A stretch of DNA of 64,000 nucleotides. Source: Guadua angustifolia (lineage: Eukaryota; Streptophyta; Magnoliopsida; Poales; Poaceae). Below, piece after piece: positions 1-11,165 of the stretch (position 1 is the stretch's first letter; every line of letters begins with the position of its first letter). The DNA lies in NCBI GenBank assembly GCA_036346375.1, contig CM070520.1, forward strand, positions 47,821,854 to 47,885,853. Direction: 5' to 3'. The notes below the pieces were generated by a model, which was not told where the DNA came from, made no database searches, and saw only the letters and a list, made by a program, of their open reading frames with translations. Both the position numbers and the translations under genes were made by a program.

Positions 1-2
1 AA

Positions 3-395
3 AAAATTATATTGGAGCCCACATTTCACTTTAATGCTCTTTCTTCCTACGTCTTCTCCTGTTTTTCTTTTTTGTTCCCCTCTTTACCTTTTTCTCACGT
101 GGCTAATATTCTTTTTTTTTACTCTTTACTTTTTTTTTCTCACTCTTTCTTGTATAGTTGTATATAACACTAGCTAACTGGATCATAGCTATTGCTCACT
201 GTCAACACTCAAACAGCAATACCCCGCCCGTCTGTCGCAGTTCAGCGCCAACGCCTCTTCGAGTTCCAGCTGCCGCCCTCTGCTCCGCTGCGCCGTCTCT
301 CGACCACCCCGCCCGTGCCGCCGCCCGGTGTGTTTTCTAGGAATTTCATTCAAGTTTTGTTTGATATTTGATATGTAGCCTTGCGGGTTCCTCCA
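3..395 (+). repeat. Leader duplicate A upstream of the truncated NLR
   Basis: This stretch matches 676-1220 nearly collinearly: the same opening (TTATATTGGAGC...), the same TTTTTCTC-rich tract, and the same GC-rich block of proline-like codons ending in GTGTGTTTTCTAG followed by an ATTTCATTCAA motif. It looks like a tandem copy of the promoter and 5' leader of the gene at 1310. Copy A is followed by unrelated DNA (396-669) in which I see no gene. I see no ORF here that deserves annotation. Confidence 0.7.
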
Positions 396-675
396 CTCAA
401 AAGTATATATAAGATTTTTATGCATCAGCAATGTCACATTGGTTTCATTATTTATCAATCGGAGAGGAGGTGCCAACTACAAATCTCGAACCAATATATT
501 TTAATATTTAAGTTTAATATGAATTCTGTTAGGACAATAGTGCGATAAGTCCCTTTTTTTCAACCTTCAATTGTTGCCTTAGTTCAAAAATCAACCTGCG
601 TCTATGAAATCATTTGAAACACTACCCTAAACTTTCAAAGCCGGTTTTCGTGACGCGCCCACCTGATAAAGTTTA

Positions 676-1309
676 AAAAGTTATATTGGAGCGCACATTT
701 CACTTTAATGCTCTTTCTTCCTCCCTCTTCTCATGTTTTTCTTTTTCTTTTTCTCTTTACTTTTTCTCACGTGGCTAATATTCTTTTTTTTCTCTTTATT
801 TCTTTCTCAGTCTTTTTCTTGTATATAACGCTTTGTAGAGATGTTTCTCCAATATAGCTAGCACGCAGGCTCTCTCCCCTACAGTTCACCCCCCCCAAAA
901 AAATGTTCCTTCCTTCCATAGCTATTCCTCACTGTCTATGCTTGCTGTGTCAACACTCAACAGCAATTCATTCCTTCCTTCCTTGGTTGGGCAAAGAGCA
1001 CGCATACCTTTCCAAATTCATTCCTTCCTCTCGCAGTCTGTCGCAGTGCAACGCCTACGCCCCTTCGAGTTCCGGCCGCCGCCCTCGGCTCCACTGCACC
1101 GTCTCTCGGCCACCCCGCCCGTGCCGCCGCCCGCAACGGACTGTGAGCAACAAGGCAAGAACACGCCGGTGTGTTTTCTAGAAATTTCATTCAAATTTTG
1201 TTTGAAAATCTCGTCCGAGATTTGACCCCGGTTTTTTTTGTCTCGCCCCGGTAACCAAAACTCTGTTTTCAGACACACATTTGCGTTCTTGGAAGCTCTG
1301 AGTGCTGCA
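676..1309 (+). promoter_or_regulatory. Leader/promoter duplicate B of the truncated NLR
   Basis: This is the second copy of the upstream region, directly ahead of the NLR start at 1310. A pyrimidine-rich tract and a TATATAACG box near 822 could form a promoter. The GC-rich block at 1040-1165 resembles an untranslated leader. A possible intron acceptor (TTTTCAG) lies near 1265-1271. From about 1285 to the ATG the sequence resembles the 5' flank of the NLR at 12095 (TTGGAAGCTCTGAGTGCTGCA), while the upstream part does not. The two genes therefore have different promoters. The promoter assignment is inference. Confidence 0.45.
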
Positions 1310-2998
1310 ATGGCTGAGCTGATCATGGGGCCGCTTGTCTCCACTGTGATGGAGAAGGCGTCCAGCTACCTCCTGGAGCAGTACAAGGTGATGGAGGGCA
1401 TGGAGAAGCAGCATGAGACCCTCATGCGCAAGCTGCCGGCCATCCTGGACGTCGTCACTGACGCCGAGGAGCAGGCGGCCCAAAGAGAAGGGGCTAGAGC
1501 CTGGCTTCAAGCGCTCAAGAAGGTAGCATATGAGGCGAATGACGCCTTCGACGAGTTCAACTACGAGGCGCTCCACCGCAAAGCCTGGAAGGAACGGCAC
1601 TACGGCAAGCTCGGCCTCGTGAATACACTAAAACTCTTTCCTTCTCACAACCGCATTACATTCCGTAACAGGATGGGCAACAAGCTTCGCGAGATTGTGC
1701 AGACTATTGAGGTCCTTGTTGCAGAGATGAATGCTTTTGGGTTCAAATACGACCCTCAACGGCAGGTGTCCAAGAAATGGAGGCTGACGGATCATAACAT
1801 CGACGTTATGAACATCGCCAGCAGATCAAGAGTTGAGGATAAGCAGAGGGTCATTGAAAAATTGATTGGTCAAGCTAGCAATCCGGATCTCACGGTTGTT
1901 CCCATCGTTGGAATGGGGGGCCTGGGCAAGACTACCTTAGCGCAGCTTGTTTACAATGACCCTCAAATTCAGAAGCATTTCCAGTTGCCGCTCTGGGTGT
2001 GTGTGTCTGACAACTTTGATGTGGATTCCCTGGCTAAAAGTATAGTTGAAGCAGCTCCTACCAACAGGAAGGATGATAGCAAATCATCACAGGATCGCCT
2101 TCAAAAAGAAGTGAACCAAACAGCTACCTACGAGAAGGATGATAGCAAATCACCACTGGATCGCCTTCAAAAGGTGTTGAGCGGACAGAGATACCTCCTT
2201 GTATTGGATGACGTCTGGAAAACTGGGATCAACTTCTCTGATAAGTGGGAGAAGCTGAAGGCCCGCCTTCAAAATGGCGGCATTGGTAGTGCAGTACTGA
2301 CAACAACTCGTGATGGAGGAGTGGCTCAAGCAGTGGGTACAGTTGAAGCCTACAACCTCACAGCTTTGGAGAAAAGCTTCATAGAGGAAATTATCAAGAC
2401 AAGAGCATTTGGTGCTCAAAAGGAGGGAAAGCCTGAGCTACATGGGATGGTTGGTGAGATTGCGGACAGATGTAGGGGCTCTCCATTAGCCGCAACGGCA
2501 CTGGGCTCTGTACTGCGTACCAAGACCAGCGTGGAAGAATGGAGGGCTGTGTCAAGAAAAAGCATCATCGCTGATGAGGAGACTGGAATTTTACCGATAC
2601 TCAAGCTCAGCTACGACGACTTACCGGCACACATGAAGCAGTGCTTTGCGTTCTGTGCTTTGTTTCCCAAGGATTACGAGATTGATGTAGACAATATGAT
2701 CAAATTATGGATGGCAAATGGATATATCCCAGAGCAAAAAGAAGTTCGTCCTGAAACCATTGGGCAACAGATATTCAACGAGCTGGCCTCAGGGTCATTC
2801 TTTCAGGATGTGAAGTATGTCCCAGTTGACGAAGATAAAAGCATACATGGGTATTGTTCTAGAAGGACATGTAAAATCCATGATCTCATGCATGATGTTG
2901 CACAGTCTGTTATGCAAAAGGAATGCGTCACTATAACAGAGAGACCTAGTCAAACGGAGTTGTTTCCAAGTACTGCTCGCCATTTGTTATTGACATGA
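1310..2998 (+). CDS. Truncated CC-NB-ARC (CN-type) resistance-gene homologue, lacks LRR
   Basis: The product is 562 aa. The start is the ATG in the MAELIMGP context, matched exactly by the start of the intact paralogue at 12095; the frame stays open upstream but that part is leader. Rx-type coiled-coil N-terminus with an EDVID-like NDAFDEF motif near residue 75. NB-ARC motifs: P-loop GMGGLGKTT (201-209), kinase-2 LLVLDDVW (296-303), a TTTRD sensor, GSPLAA, CFAFCALFPKDYEID, and MHD intact (527-529). These proteins are cytoplasmic nucleotide-binding immune receptors. The reading frame ends at a TGA where the paralogue has TGC, and similarity is lost six bases later, so the whole LRR is missing. 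It could act as a truncated CN partner or be a pseudogene; the sequence cannot decide. Confidence 0.82.
   Translation: MAELIMGPLVSTVMEKASSYLLEQYKVMEGMEKQHETLMRKLPAILDVVTDAEEQAAQREGARAWLQALKKVAYEANDAFDEFNYEALHRKAWKERHYGKLGLVNTLKLFPSHNRITFRNRMGNKLREIVQTIEVLVAEMNAFGFKYDPQRQVSKKWRLTDHNIDVMNIASRSRVEDKQRVIEKLIGQASNPDLTVVPIVGMGGLGKTTLAQLVYNDPQIQKHFQLPLWVCVSDNFDVDSLAKSIVEAAPTNRKDDSKSSQDRLQKEVNQTATYEKDDSKSPLDRLQKVLSGQRYLLVLDDVWKTGINFSDKWEKLKARLQNGGIGSAVLTTTRDGGVAQAVGTVEAYNLTALEKSFIEEIIKTRAFGAQKEGKPELHGMVGEIADRCRGSPLAATALGSVLRTKTSVEEWRAVSRKSIIADEETGILPILKLSYDDLPAHMKQCFAFCALFPKDYEIDVDNMIKLWMANGYIPEQKEVRPETIGQQIFNELASGSFFQDVKYVPVDEDKSIHGYCSRRTCKIHDLMHDVAQSVMQKECVTITERPSQTELFPSTARHLLLT
2069..2200 (+). repeat. 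22-residue tandem duplication inside NB-ARC
   Basis: Two adjacent 66-bp units (2069-2134 and 2135-2200) each begin with codons for KDDSKS and contain DRLQK. The unit lies between RNBS-A and kinase-2, where NB-ARC proteins normally have a single short helix leading to the DDVW strand. The duplication keeps frame. The intact NLR carries the same duplication, so it predates the split of the two genes. Confidence 0.85.
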
Positions 2999-3142
2999 GA
3001 AGTCTATGGTTTCTTCTTCGGTATGAATTAAAACTAAATATATTGTACGTAGCAATATATATTATCAATCTCAAAAATCAATCAATCTTTTTTATTCCTT
3101 TTTGCAATTTATATTACCAGCTCGCGTTCCTCTTTCTCTCGC
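2999..3142. other. Junction between the NLR break and the ABCC relic
   Basis: Similarity to the intact NLR ends at about 3004. The next 140 bp are AT-rich, with no recognisable coding or repeat content, and lead into the ABCC exon. The LRR-coding part was presumably lost by a deletion or recombination that fused the two loci. Confidence 0.5.
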
Positions 3143-6100
3143 CATGCCGCAGCTTAGCCTCCTCGGCGTCGTCGACCTCGTCTTCGCCGTCGCCCGCTCG
3201 TCCTCGCTATCCACCGCCAGGATTTACATGGGGCTTCTCGAGCACTACGTGCTGCTGCCGAAGCCACCGCCATTCCGGACCATCGCTCTGGCACGCTCTT
3301 GCGCCGGGCGTCCGTCCTCCTCCTCGCGCTCATTGTGAGACCCGCTCGATGAACAGAACCTCCATGTGATTGTGTGCTATTCCTCGGATCAAGAGCTAGC
3401 ACTCACATGTTTACAACAATTGGAATCACAACCACACCACAAATAATTACAGCGGAAACTAATATATAAAGAGAAGCTTACAAATAAAGAGATTAGCAGC
3501 AAAGAAGCAATATCTTGTAGTTTGCCCATCCGATCCGCAGGCAACTGACAAGGTATAAACTCCAGATAGAACACGTCGAAGAGGATCCCGCAACCTGCGA
3601 CGAAAAGAGACTCGAAGCCTCGCTAACTTATCCACCTAAAATAATAATTAAGCAAGGGTGAGTACTTTCGTACTCCGCAAGACATGAGCAGAACCTATAA
3701 TATATGCAGCCCATTTCAAAGGAAAGGCTACTACAGTTAATTTGCATAAAGCGAATTTTGTTTGTAAATCAAGTTATTTGCAAACGGAATTTATAAGAGC
3801 ATTTGGTTGATAACAAATAAGTAAAGCATAAGTAACACTCACAGTCCTCCATGACGTGAGCGACGAATCATTCACATTCCTGAAATTCCATCAATGTCAG
3901 CCCTTCGACATAAAGCATAGTTGCAAAAACAAATGATACCAACCCTTTTGAAAATAATAAAACATCTAACATTGGAATGACTTCACCAAGTGCCCATGAC
4001 CGCGGGCGCGGCTAATCGATTAGATTTAAACTCTACAGAGGTGTACAACTTTACCCACAAGTCATGATCTTTCGACCATACATAGCCGTTACATTACCTG
4101 GACATGGCTTTGATCCAGCCCAGGACGTTAACCCCCGCCGTAGAACTAGAAACACACACCCAAGCCGTGGATCCACTTTCACACACCCAACACAACGTTT
4201 CTAAACACGGCAGGGCGTACACCGTTGCATTAGCAAGTAGAAACCCCGTCAGGTAGACCTGATCGACACCTGTGCAAGCTCCCGCCTACCAAAGAGCAAA
4301 GCCATGTCTAAATAACTTAACAACCTATGGCTACCCCATAAATAGCCCTCGTGGTTGCACGGAAATCTCGGATCAATAGCGTCCCATTGCTCGGTCCTTA
4401 ATCCGACACGGGCGATACTCCACCCTACACTACGTGCAATTCCTTTCACACATTCGGCTACTGCCAATAATCGCCCGCATCAACACATAGTTTTATTTTG
4501 GGTTTTTAATCAAAATTACCAGCAACCAACAAAGACATTTCCAAGGTTTTCAGGAAACAAGTTTTGATCTGACCATTTGCATCATTAATTCTAAAGCATG
4601 GCTAAGCATGAATAATATGAATGCATACACCCATGATGACATTAAGTAATGCCTAACCTTAATTTATGGTTATCAAGGTTCACATGTTCACAATCATCAA
4701 AGGAGATTCACGAGACAACAGGTATAACTACCAAACCCACGAAATAGCAATTTACGGAAAGTAAACGCATGCATAAAACAATTTGATGAACAAAAGGAAT
4801 ATAAAATACTAGGATCAATATGGTCAAAGGGTGCTTGCCTTGCTTAATCATTGCTTACGGTGAAGACAAGGTTGCGATTGACGAAGATGACGATGAAAAT
4901 AGCAACGTCGGGTTCTACACGTCGAATAACGGAAAATAAAGCAAAATACTAACTTCAATAAGAGCAAAAGAAAATAGATAGCAAGAACAAATAAAACTCT
5001 TCACACGAGAAACAGGGATTGCTCTTTATGAATTTATTAATCTTAATTTACGAATTCAAGACGCAAAAATTAATTAGATTGATAGAATTAACCATTAGTT
5101 GCAAAGTTTCATTGATGTACTATTCATGATATGAGTTTCTGCCAATTCTTATTACTTACAGGTTTTGCTCTATTAGGATTCAGAGTCAAAGCAAGATAAA
5201 TTAAGGATATTTTCTTGATTACTGTAGATTAAATCCTAAAGATCATTTTTGGGGTATTTGAGAAGGTTCTGTTACAAACAAATTTCGCAATTAAAGTCCA
5301 ATTGTTCTTTCTACCGAATTCATGAATATGATTATTTAGGGTTATTTAACCTACAAGATTAATATGCAACCCTTAGCAAATTGAGATTATTTTTCCATAA
5401 CAGGGTAGACTACACTTTGGAGGGTACTACTAAGCAAATCCCATAAGCTTTAGGATTTTGGGCGAGGCTATAATCTTATCGCTAAAATGGTTTATGCTAC
5501 ATTTAAAGACTATACTATTCAAAATCGTCAGGAAATGGGAAATGACAGATTAACGATTAAGGGTTTTGAACTAGCTGGATTTAAATGGAAAACGTACTTT
5601 AATTAAGATGTTTTTGTAGAATATAGTAGCACAAACTTTGTAGAGTGTTACTAAACTGGTTTGATAGATTTTAGTATTTAGACGAGTTATTTTATCTATC
5701 GCTGAAATAGACTAAATGATCATATTCGAAACCTTAAATCGGCCAAGTTTCAAACTTGATTTCCAACTACACTACACATGATTCTGGATTCATTTTTCAG
5801 GCATTAACAGAATACCATCCTAGAAATTTTTTAAAGTTGGCTTGGCATTATTTTGGTTTTAATTGCAATAGATTATCTATTTACTTATTGTTATAATTAA
5901 CATTTCCTTTCGTTAAGAACATGCAAATTAAATCTTACTTTATATATTTTTACATACATGGGTCCTTACTATTTTTAAGAACTTAATACAATTTATTTCA
6001 TCCTTTTATGAGTTATTATGCACTTATTCTTATATATGGTCATATTAGGGCTTACTAATGTTTGCAAGATAAGTAACTTAAACACAGATCAAAAGCTATA

Positions 6101-8956
6101 TGTTTTTGCATGCCTGGGCTTCTCATAATTCCAGAAACACATAATCATTTATTTTATGATCTTATAAGTTATTTTTTTCATGTGAGCAATATTGTCCATA
6201 CTAGTGTGTTCATCCCCTCTTAAATTTAAATAATTGTTTTGTTATTCAAAAATTGAATGTTTTAGTATATTTGAATCCATCCTGATCTTAGCATCATATA
6301 AAACTTATCTTATTGTTTTATGACTCATTGACCACAGGTTTAATATGAAGAGCATAATGAGGTTATAATCAAAGTTTACTTTGAATAATGATTCTGTAGT
6401 TCAAATATTAAATATTTCTGCATATCTAGAACCTTCCTGATTTTAGGTACATATATAAATTTATTTATCTGGTTTCTAACTAAAATGCACAAGCTGTCAG
6501 AGTTTAATCACCAATTGGTCTTGGAAATCAACAACTAACATGACAATACACTTTCCATCACAGGAGGCGCTTTTCACCTTCTGAACTGGAGCTTGGCTGA
6601 GGGACTGACTTGGGGACCCCGTGCGGCAGAGAGGGAAAACAGGGCACCGGCTAGGGCATGGCGGCGACGGCGCTCCGGCGAAGATCCGGCGAAGGCGACC
6701 ATACCAGGAGGAAGAACTCGGCGAGGTGAGTCTGGAAGTGGAACCGATTCGGCCGGAGAGCTTCCAGAGAGGTGCGCCCATGAGGAGGGGCGGCGGCCAT
6801 GGCGGTGACCATACGGGGAAGACAAACAGGAGCATTAGGGTTTGAATCGGTAGCATTGTGAGCATCAGGAGGTGCTAGAGGTTCCATTTTCGAGGTTCAC
6901 CTGAAGGGAGAAACTCCGATCTGAGCCACCACCGGCGACCGACCATGGGGAAGAAGGCGCACGGCAGCAGCACGATTTCGCATGGAAGAAGACGATTCTT
7001 GTTGGGGGCTTTAGCTTAGTAGAGTGTGGTGATGCTCCAGCTTAAGGGGATTTGGAAATGGCTGGCTGATTCACAAGCTTCGCGAGTGGCTTTGAGCTCT
7101 AGGGGGCTTTTGGAAATGGCGAAACTGGGGAGGACTTCCTGCACTGCTTGAGGAGAAAGGAGAAGGAGTGGAGGGGGAAGTGAAGCACTGCCTCTGGTGG
7201 TCTCCTGAGGTGCAATATATGGCTTGGTAGTGGGCTGAGCTTGCAGTGGATCGTGGGACGCGCGGCAGCAATCGCCTTGCTTCTGCAGCGGGAGGACGGG
7301 CGTTGGCAGGGAAGAATTAATGATGAGCTTAGTGCGCTGCGAGAGTCTCAAGGCTGAATTCGTGCGGTGATGAGGGAGAGCAACACAGAGAAGTGACCAA
7401 CAAGCACTGGCTGTGTTCTACGCTTCTGGAGAATTCGTTTCGCTTCACCGGATTCACCGAACGGAATTTGGGGATGATGAGTCTGTCAGCGGGGCCTGGG
7501 ACCACTGCCAGTGGCTGAGGATTTCGCCGCTGCGCCAACAGAATGGAGCAGAAAATGGATTGGCCCACACGCCCGCGAGATTAAACTTAGTTACTGAGAA
7601 TTTACAAATATTAGTTCATTAATGACTGTCTGAATTTCTAGCCTCTGACTTCAATTTTTATTAGGGATCAAATGAAGTCTATTATTTTTGGGTATTTTGT
7701 TTTTCAATTTGATTTGAGCTAAAGATGCTTAGGTAAAATTTTCAGCTCAAGATATTGCTCCAGTATTTTATAAAAATTTTGACATTAAGATTTTCAGAAT
7801 TTCAGAGCTTCGCTTTTTGAATTATTTGGAGGCTTATCCGACTGGTGAATTCTTGATATATTCTGGGAGGTAAATCCTGTACAATGGGTGCTTTGGTAAT
7901 TTTCTTAGCTTCAGATAAACTCTTAATATTCTTCATTAATTCGGATGATGCAATTGTTTCTAGTCAAGTTTGTCTTTTTCATCATTAATGATATTTTTAC
8001 CATGCATAAAATAAAAATTACCGGTAGAAAGTTTTACCGAGGGTTAAAAATATTAATATAAATTTTTCAAGATTTTACTTTTATCTTTTTATCTTTCTAT
8101 CATTATCCATTCATTAATTCTCTTTATTTGATTTTTCATGCAATGCAAAACTCCAAAGGAAATTCAATTAAAATCAACAATGCCAAGAAAACTCAGAAAT
8201 AATAATATTCAAATTCAGATTATTTATTTTTACTTAATTGCATTTTTCGGGATGTTACACTCGTGTTCTTCCTCCTGTTGAGCATGCCATGGCGCGCTGT
8301 GGAGTCCGCCTTCCTCGCCGCTCACTTCGCCGTGCACGCTATGGCCGCGTGGTCAGTCATCTTGGAGAAAGGGGCCACCGTCGCCACCCAGCCTTTGCAC
8401 TTCTGCGTCTTCTGGATTGCCACCGCCCTCGGCGTCGCGCTCTTCTCCGCTTCGGCGATGGTCCGCTGCGCCGACGGTTCGTTGCTCTTCCCAGATGACC
8501 CTCTCTCCTTTGCTGGCCTACTCGTTTCCATGCCTCTGGCGTACCTAGCCATCACTGGCTTCATTGGCCATGACGCTGGAGCCCATGAAGGTGAACCAGA
8601 AAACACCAGCATCGAGGCACCCGCCACGCCGTGCGCCGCCACGGCGTTCCTCTCTCTCGCGACGTTCAACTGGATCAACCCGTTTATCTCCAAGGGGTAT
8701 GTCAATGACTCTCTCACCGCTGACGACGTCCCATCGATGTCACCGGACAACTGCGCCGAAGTGTCGTACGCTTTGTTCACGTCCAACTGGCTGGCGCTAG
8801 GGTCACGGCACCCGGTGGGCGTCATGCTCTGGCTGTCCTTCTGGCCGCGGTTATTACTGACCGTGGCACTCGGCCTCCTGCGCCTTGCGGCCATGTATAT
8901 CGGTCCATCACTTATTGATCAGTTCGTCGAGTTCATTCGCCGCAGCGGCACGACAT
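3143..8956 (+). pseudogene. ABCC-type (MRP) transporter, first-exon relic split by a solo LTR
   Basis: Coding parts lie at 3143-3333 and 8260-8956. Joined across the LTR they encode the N-terminal membrane part of a plant ABCC transporter close to the ABCC4/ABCC14 group: hydrophobic TMD0 helices (LVFFLLLSMPW, LAAHFAVHAMAAWSVIL, FWIATALGVALFSASAMV), the ATFNWINPFISKGY segment and the start of TMD1 (GPSLIDQFVEFIRR). Such proteins export conjugates across vacuolar or plasma membranes. One base is missing near 3291, shifting the frame before the LTR. A probable splice donor (CAT|GTGAG) ends the exon at 8956. No second exon, Walker motif or nucleotide-binding domain follows in the window, so this is a dead 5' fragment. 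Confidence 0.85.
3334..8259 (-). mobile_element. Solo LTR (Ty3/gypsy-type), 4.9 kb
   Basis: Read on the minus strand, the element starts TGTAACATCCCGAAAAATGC, a start typical of large-LTR grass gypsy families, and ends in GTCTCACA. The flanks are CTCAT (3329-3333) and CTCGT (8260-8264), a 5-bp target duplication with one change; the second copy restores the ABCC reading. There are no gag or pol ORFs and no second terminal copy, so the element is a solo LTR left by recombination. A GC-rich block at 6560-7560 lies inside it; the rest is AT-rich. Lineage (Tekay-like?) is a guess. Confidence 0.75.
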
Positions 8957-9318
8957 GTGAGATTTTGAATGAATTCCCTTGATCGATTCTGTGAAAACTA
9001 TACAACATAAATAGAGTACAAAAGGAATGATTGGTCGGCTATTAATTACCAACAATAATCAGGGATTTTGCTATAATAATCAACCATATTTAGAGAGATA
9101 TGGCTGGCTATAAATCAGGACAGAATAATTAGCTATAATAACCGGCTATTATTGGAGATATGGGGCGCTAGGAAAAACGGACCGCTGCCACCAACTGTAA
9201 ATTTATATTAGTAGAGATAGAGATATTGGAGGCGTCATTGCGAAATGCAAGAAGCTTCCTGGACGGTGACACAACTGCAAGTGAACGTCTTGCAACTAAA
9301 AATTGCAGAATGTGAATG
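8957..9318. other. Start of lost ABCC intron and spacer
   Basis: AT-rich DNA following the probable ABCC splice donor. It contains short imperfect repeats of GGCTATAA/TTATTGG-type sequence at 9030-9165 but no coding potential that I can support. Confidence 0.4.
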
Positions 9319-9520
9319 CAGGTGTGAATGGTTGAAAATCCGGAACAAGCTGTACAAAAGAGTGTTGCTTAAGGTGACCAACCTTTAGTACGAATGTCAT
9401 TGTAGCAATCGATGCAAAGAATACGACGCATCCGTTTCCATTTTTCCTCCGAAGCACTAGCTCAGACGGCCATTCTCTTCACCACTTTGCAATTGGGTTT
9501 CCCTGTGTCACTGTGCGTTC
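9319..9520 (+). repeat. NLR leader relic 1
   Basis: Matches 10895-11165 closely (GCAGGTGTGAATGG, GGAACAAGCTGTACAA, GTGTTGCTTAAGGTGACCAACC, CATCCGTTTCC, TTTCCCTGTGTCACTG). Its second half matches the leader directly ahead of the intact NLR (11927-12094). No NLR coding sequence follows it, so it is an orphan 5' end left by duplication and later insertion. Confidence 0.75.
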
Positions 9521-9539
9521 CATGTTTCATGTTGAGAGC

Positions 9540-10870
9540 AGTTAGCCAACGGTATATTATTAAAAGTGCAATCAACAATATAGCAAAGTTTTATAGAGTT
9601 TCAATGGTGCATCAAGTTCTATTTAGGTTTCAATGATGCAACAATTTTTGCGGACGTTTTGGGTTTAAAAAAATCAAAGTTTCAAGAAGGTTTCAACATG
9701 ACTTTTGAGTAGATTTCAACAAGTTTGATAAATTCGAGTAAGTTTCAAAAATTCAAGCAAAAATTTCATCCTTGTTTCATCGATTTCACTAGGTTTCATA
9801 TATTTTCAATGCATTTTTAGAGTATTTTCAATAGGTCTAAAAAAATATGAGACTAAAGTAAGTTTCCTAGAAGTTTAAAGTTTAAAAAGTTGTAGTTTAA
9901 AGAAGATTTCAATAGAAGATTTTTGTAGATTTCAACAAGGTTCATGAAAATTCGAATAAGCCACAAGTTTCATATAGTTTCAATAAGTTTCAAAAGAACA
10001 TTTTGAAAGGTTTCATTTTTCAGTTAGTTTTATGCTTTCTAGAAATTCCTAGAAGATTCAACGAGTTTTGAATTTTCAAACTCACAAAAGTTGTGAAGTG
10101 ATTTTGAATATGGTTGAATTATACTCACAAACAGTTTTATAATCTTGCAACCTCAGGTGCAACCAATCATAACGAGCTTTAGGGATAATTACAGTTTTTT
10201 GATGGTCATACCTTTCCTTTAATTTGTTTCAAAGAACAAGGGGATCTTTCACTGTGAGATATTCAACTTTTAACCCTTCATAGAGGTGATGGCGAATAAA
10301 GATCATGGCTTTAGTCTTTTCTTGGTTAGACGCCTTATTTCCCTCCTTGATTGTTTCGCCGAGGCTTTTTGGCATCAAGCACACAAGACAAATAATTTTT
10401 GCTCGTAATATCCAAAGCCATGAATTCAAGTTTTGCAAAATTCGATATAGTAAACTACAATACATAGAAATGCAAACTATGAATTATAGTGTGCAAATTA
10501 AACAAGATAGAATAGGGATTGAAAGAATACTTTACCTCAGAACAAGATGATCAAAGTATTTTAAGTACGTGAAATTTACAATAGCTTTTTAGAGGCGATC
10601 GTGCTGATAACGTGATATAAAATAACTAATGGATTATTCAAACTATGAACAATGTAGTGGATTACTCAAAGTATGAATAATATAGAAGTAGAGAGAATTC
10701 TTTCTTTCTTTTCTTGTTCTATTCTTTCGTGCATACAACCCTCTATTTATAGGTAACATAAGAGATTTGAACTAAATATAGAGTTACAATAATTGATGTT
10801 ATGTAGGTTTCATAGTAATAGCATAGGAGTTTTTCCCAAAAAGAGTTATGGACATCCATTTAAAACAATA
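9540..10870 (-). mobile_element. Degenerate Ty1/copia fragment (LTR end plus gag relic)
   Basis: Minus strand. A UBN2-type copia gag relic runs from about 10465 to 10100, with SLGETIKEGNKASNQEKTK, a one-stop interruption, then NKLKERYDHQKT and LHLRLQDYKTV. Upstream of it (10600-10860) lies LTR-like sequence with a minus-strand TATAAATAGAGG box and a TTATCAGCACG segment at the LTR/internal boundary. The 9620-10080 part is a strange low-complexity stretch rich in GTTTCA words. There is no pol. The fragment separates leader relics 1 and 2. Boundaries are approximate. Confidence 0.6.
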
Positions 10871-10894
10871 TTTTGTAACATGCAGACTGTATAT

Positions 10895-11165
10895 GCAGGT
10901 GTGAATGGTTGAAAATCCGGAACAAGCTGTACAACAAAAGAGTGTTGCTTAAGGTGACCAACCTTTTGTACAAACGTCATTGTAGCAATCGATGGAAGAA
11001 AGAATAGGACACATCCACTTGACTCCCAGAAAGTCACCACTCGATCAGCATCCGTTTCCATTTTTCCTCCGAGGCACTTATTACTCAGACGGCCATTCCA
11101 TTCTCTTCTCCACTCTGCAATTGTGTTTCCCTGTGTCACTGCGCGTATATTCTTGGGAGCTCTTC
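10895..11165 (+). repeat. NLR leader relic 2
   Basis: This is the longest leader copy. It shares its 5' half with relic 1 and, with the working leader, the words CACTTGACTCCCAGAAAGT, CTCAGACGGCCATTC, TTTCCCTGTGTC and TTCTTGGGAGCTC. It ends where the coding start would be expected (GGGAGCTCTTCCC) and then runs into unrelated AT-rich DNA. Confidence 0.75.

Noticed and set aside
903..1344. Overlapping open frames on both strands ahead of the first NLR
   Set aside because: They lie in a GC-rich leader that is duplicated at 230-340, where the frames are not kept.
6497..7622. Several GC-rich open frames of 60-120 codons
   Set aside because: They all fall inside the solo LTR, overlap each other on both strands and show no domain.
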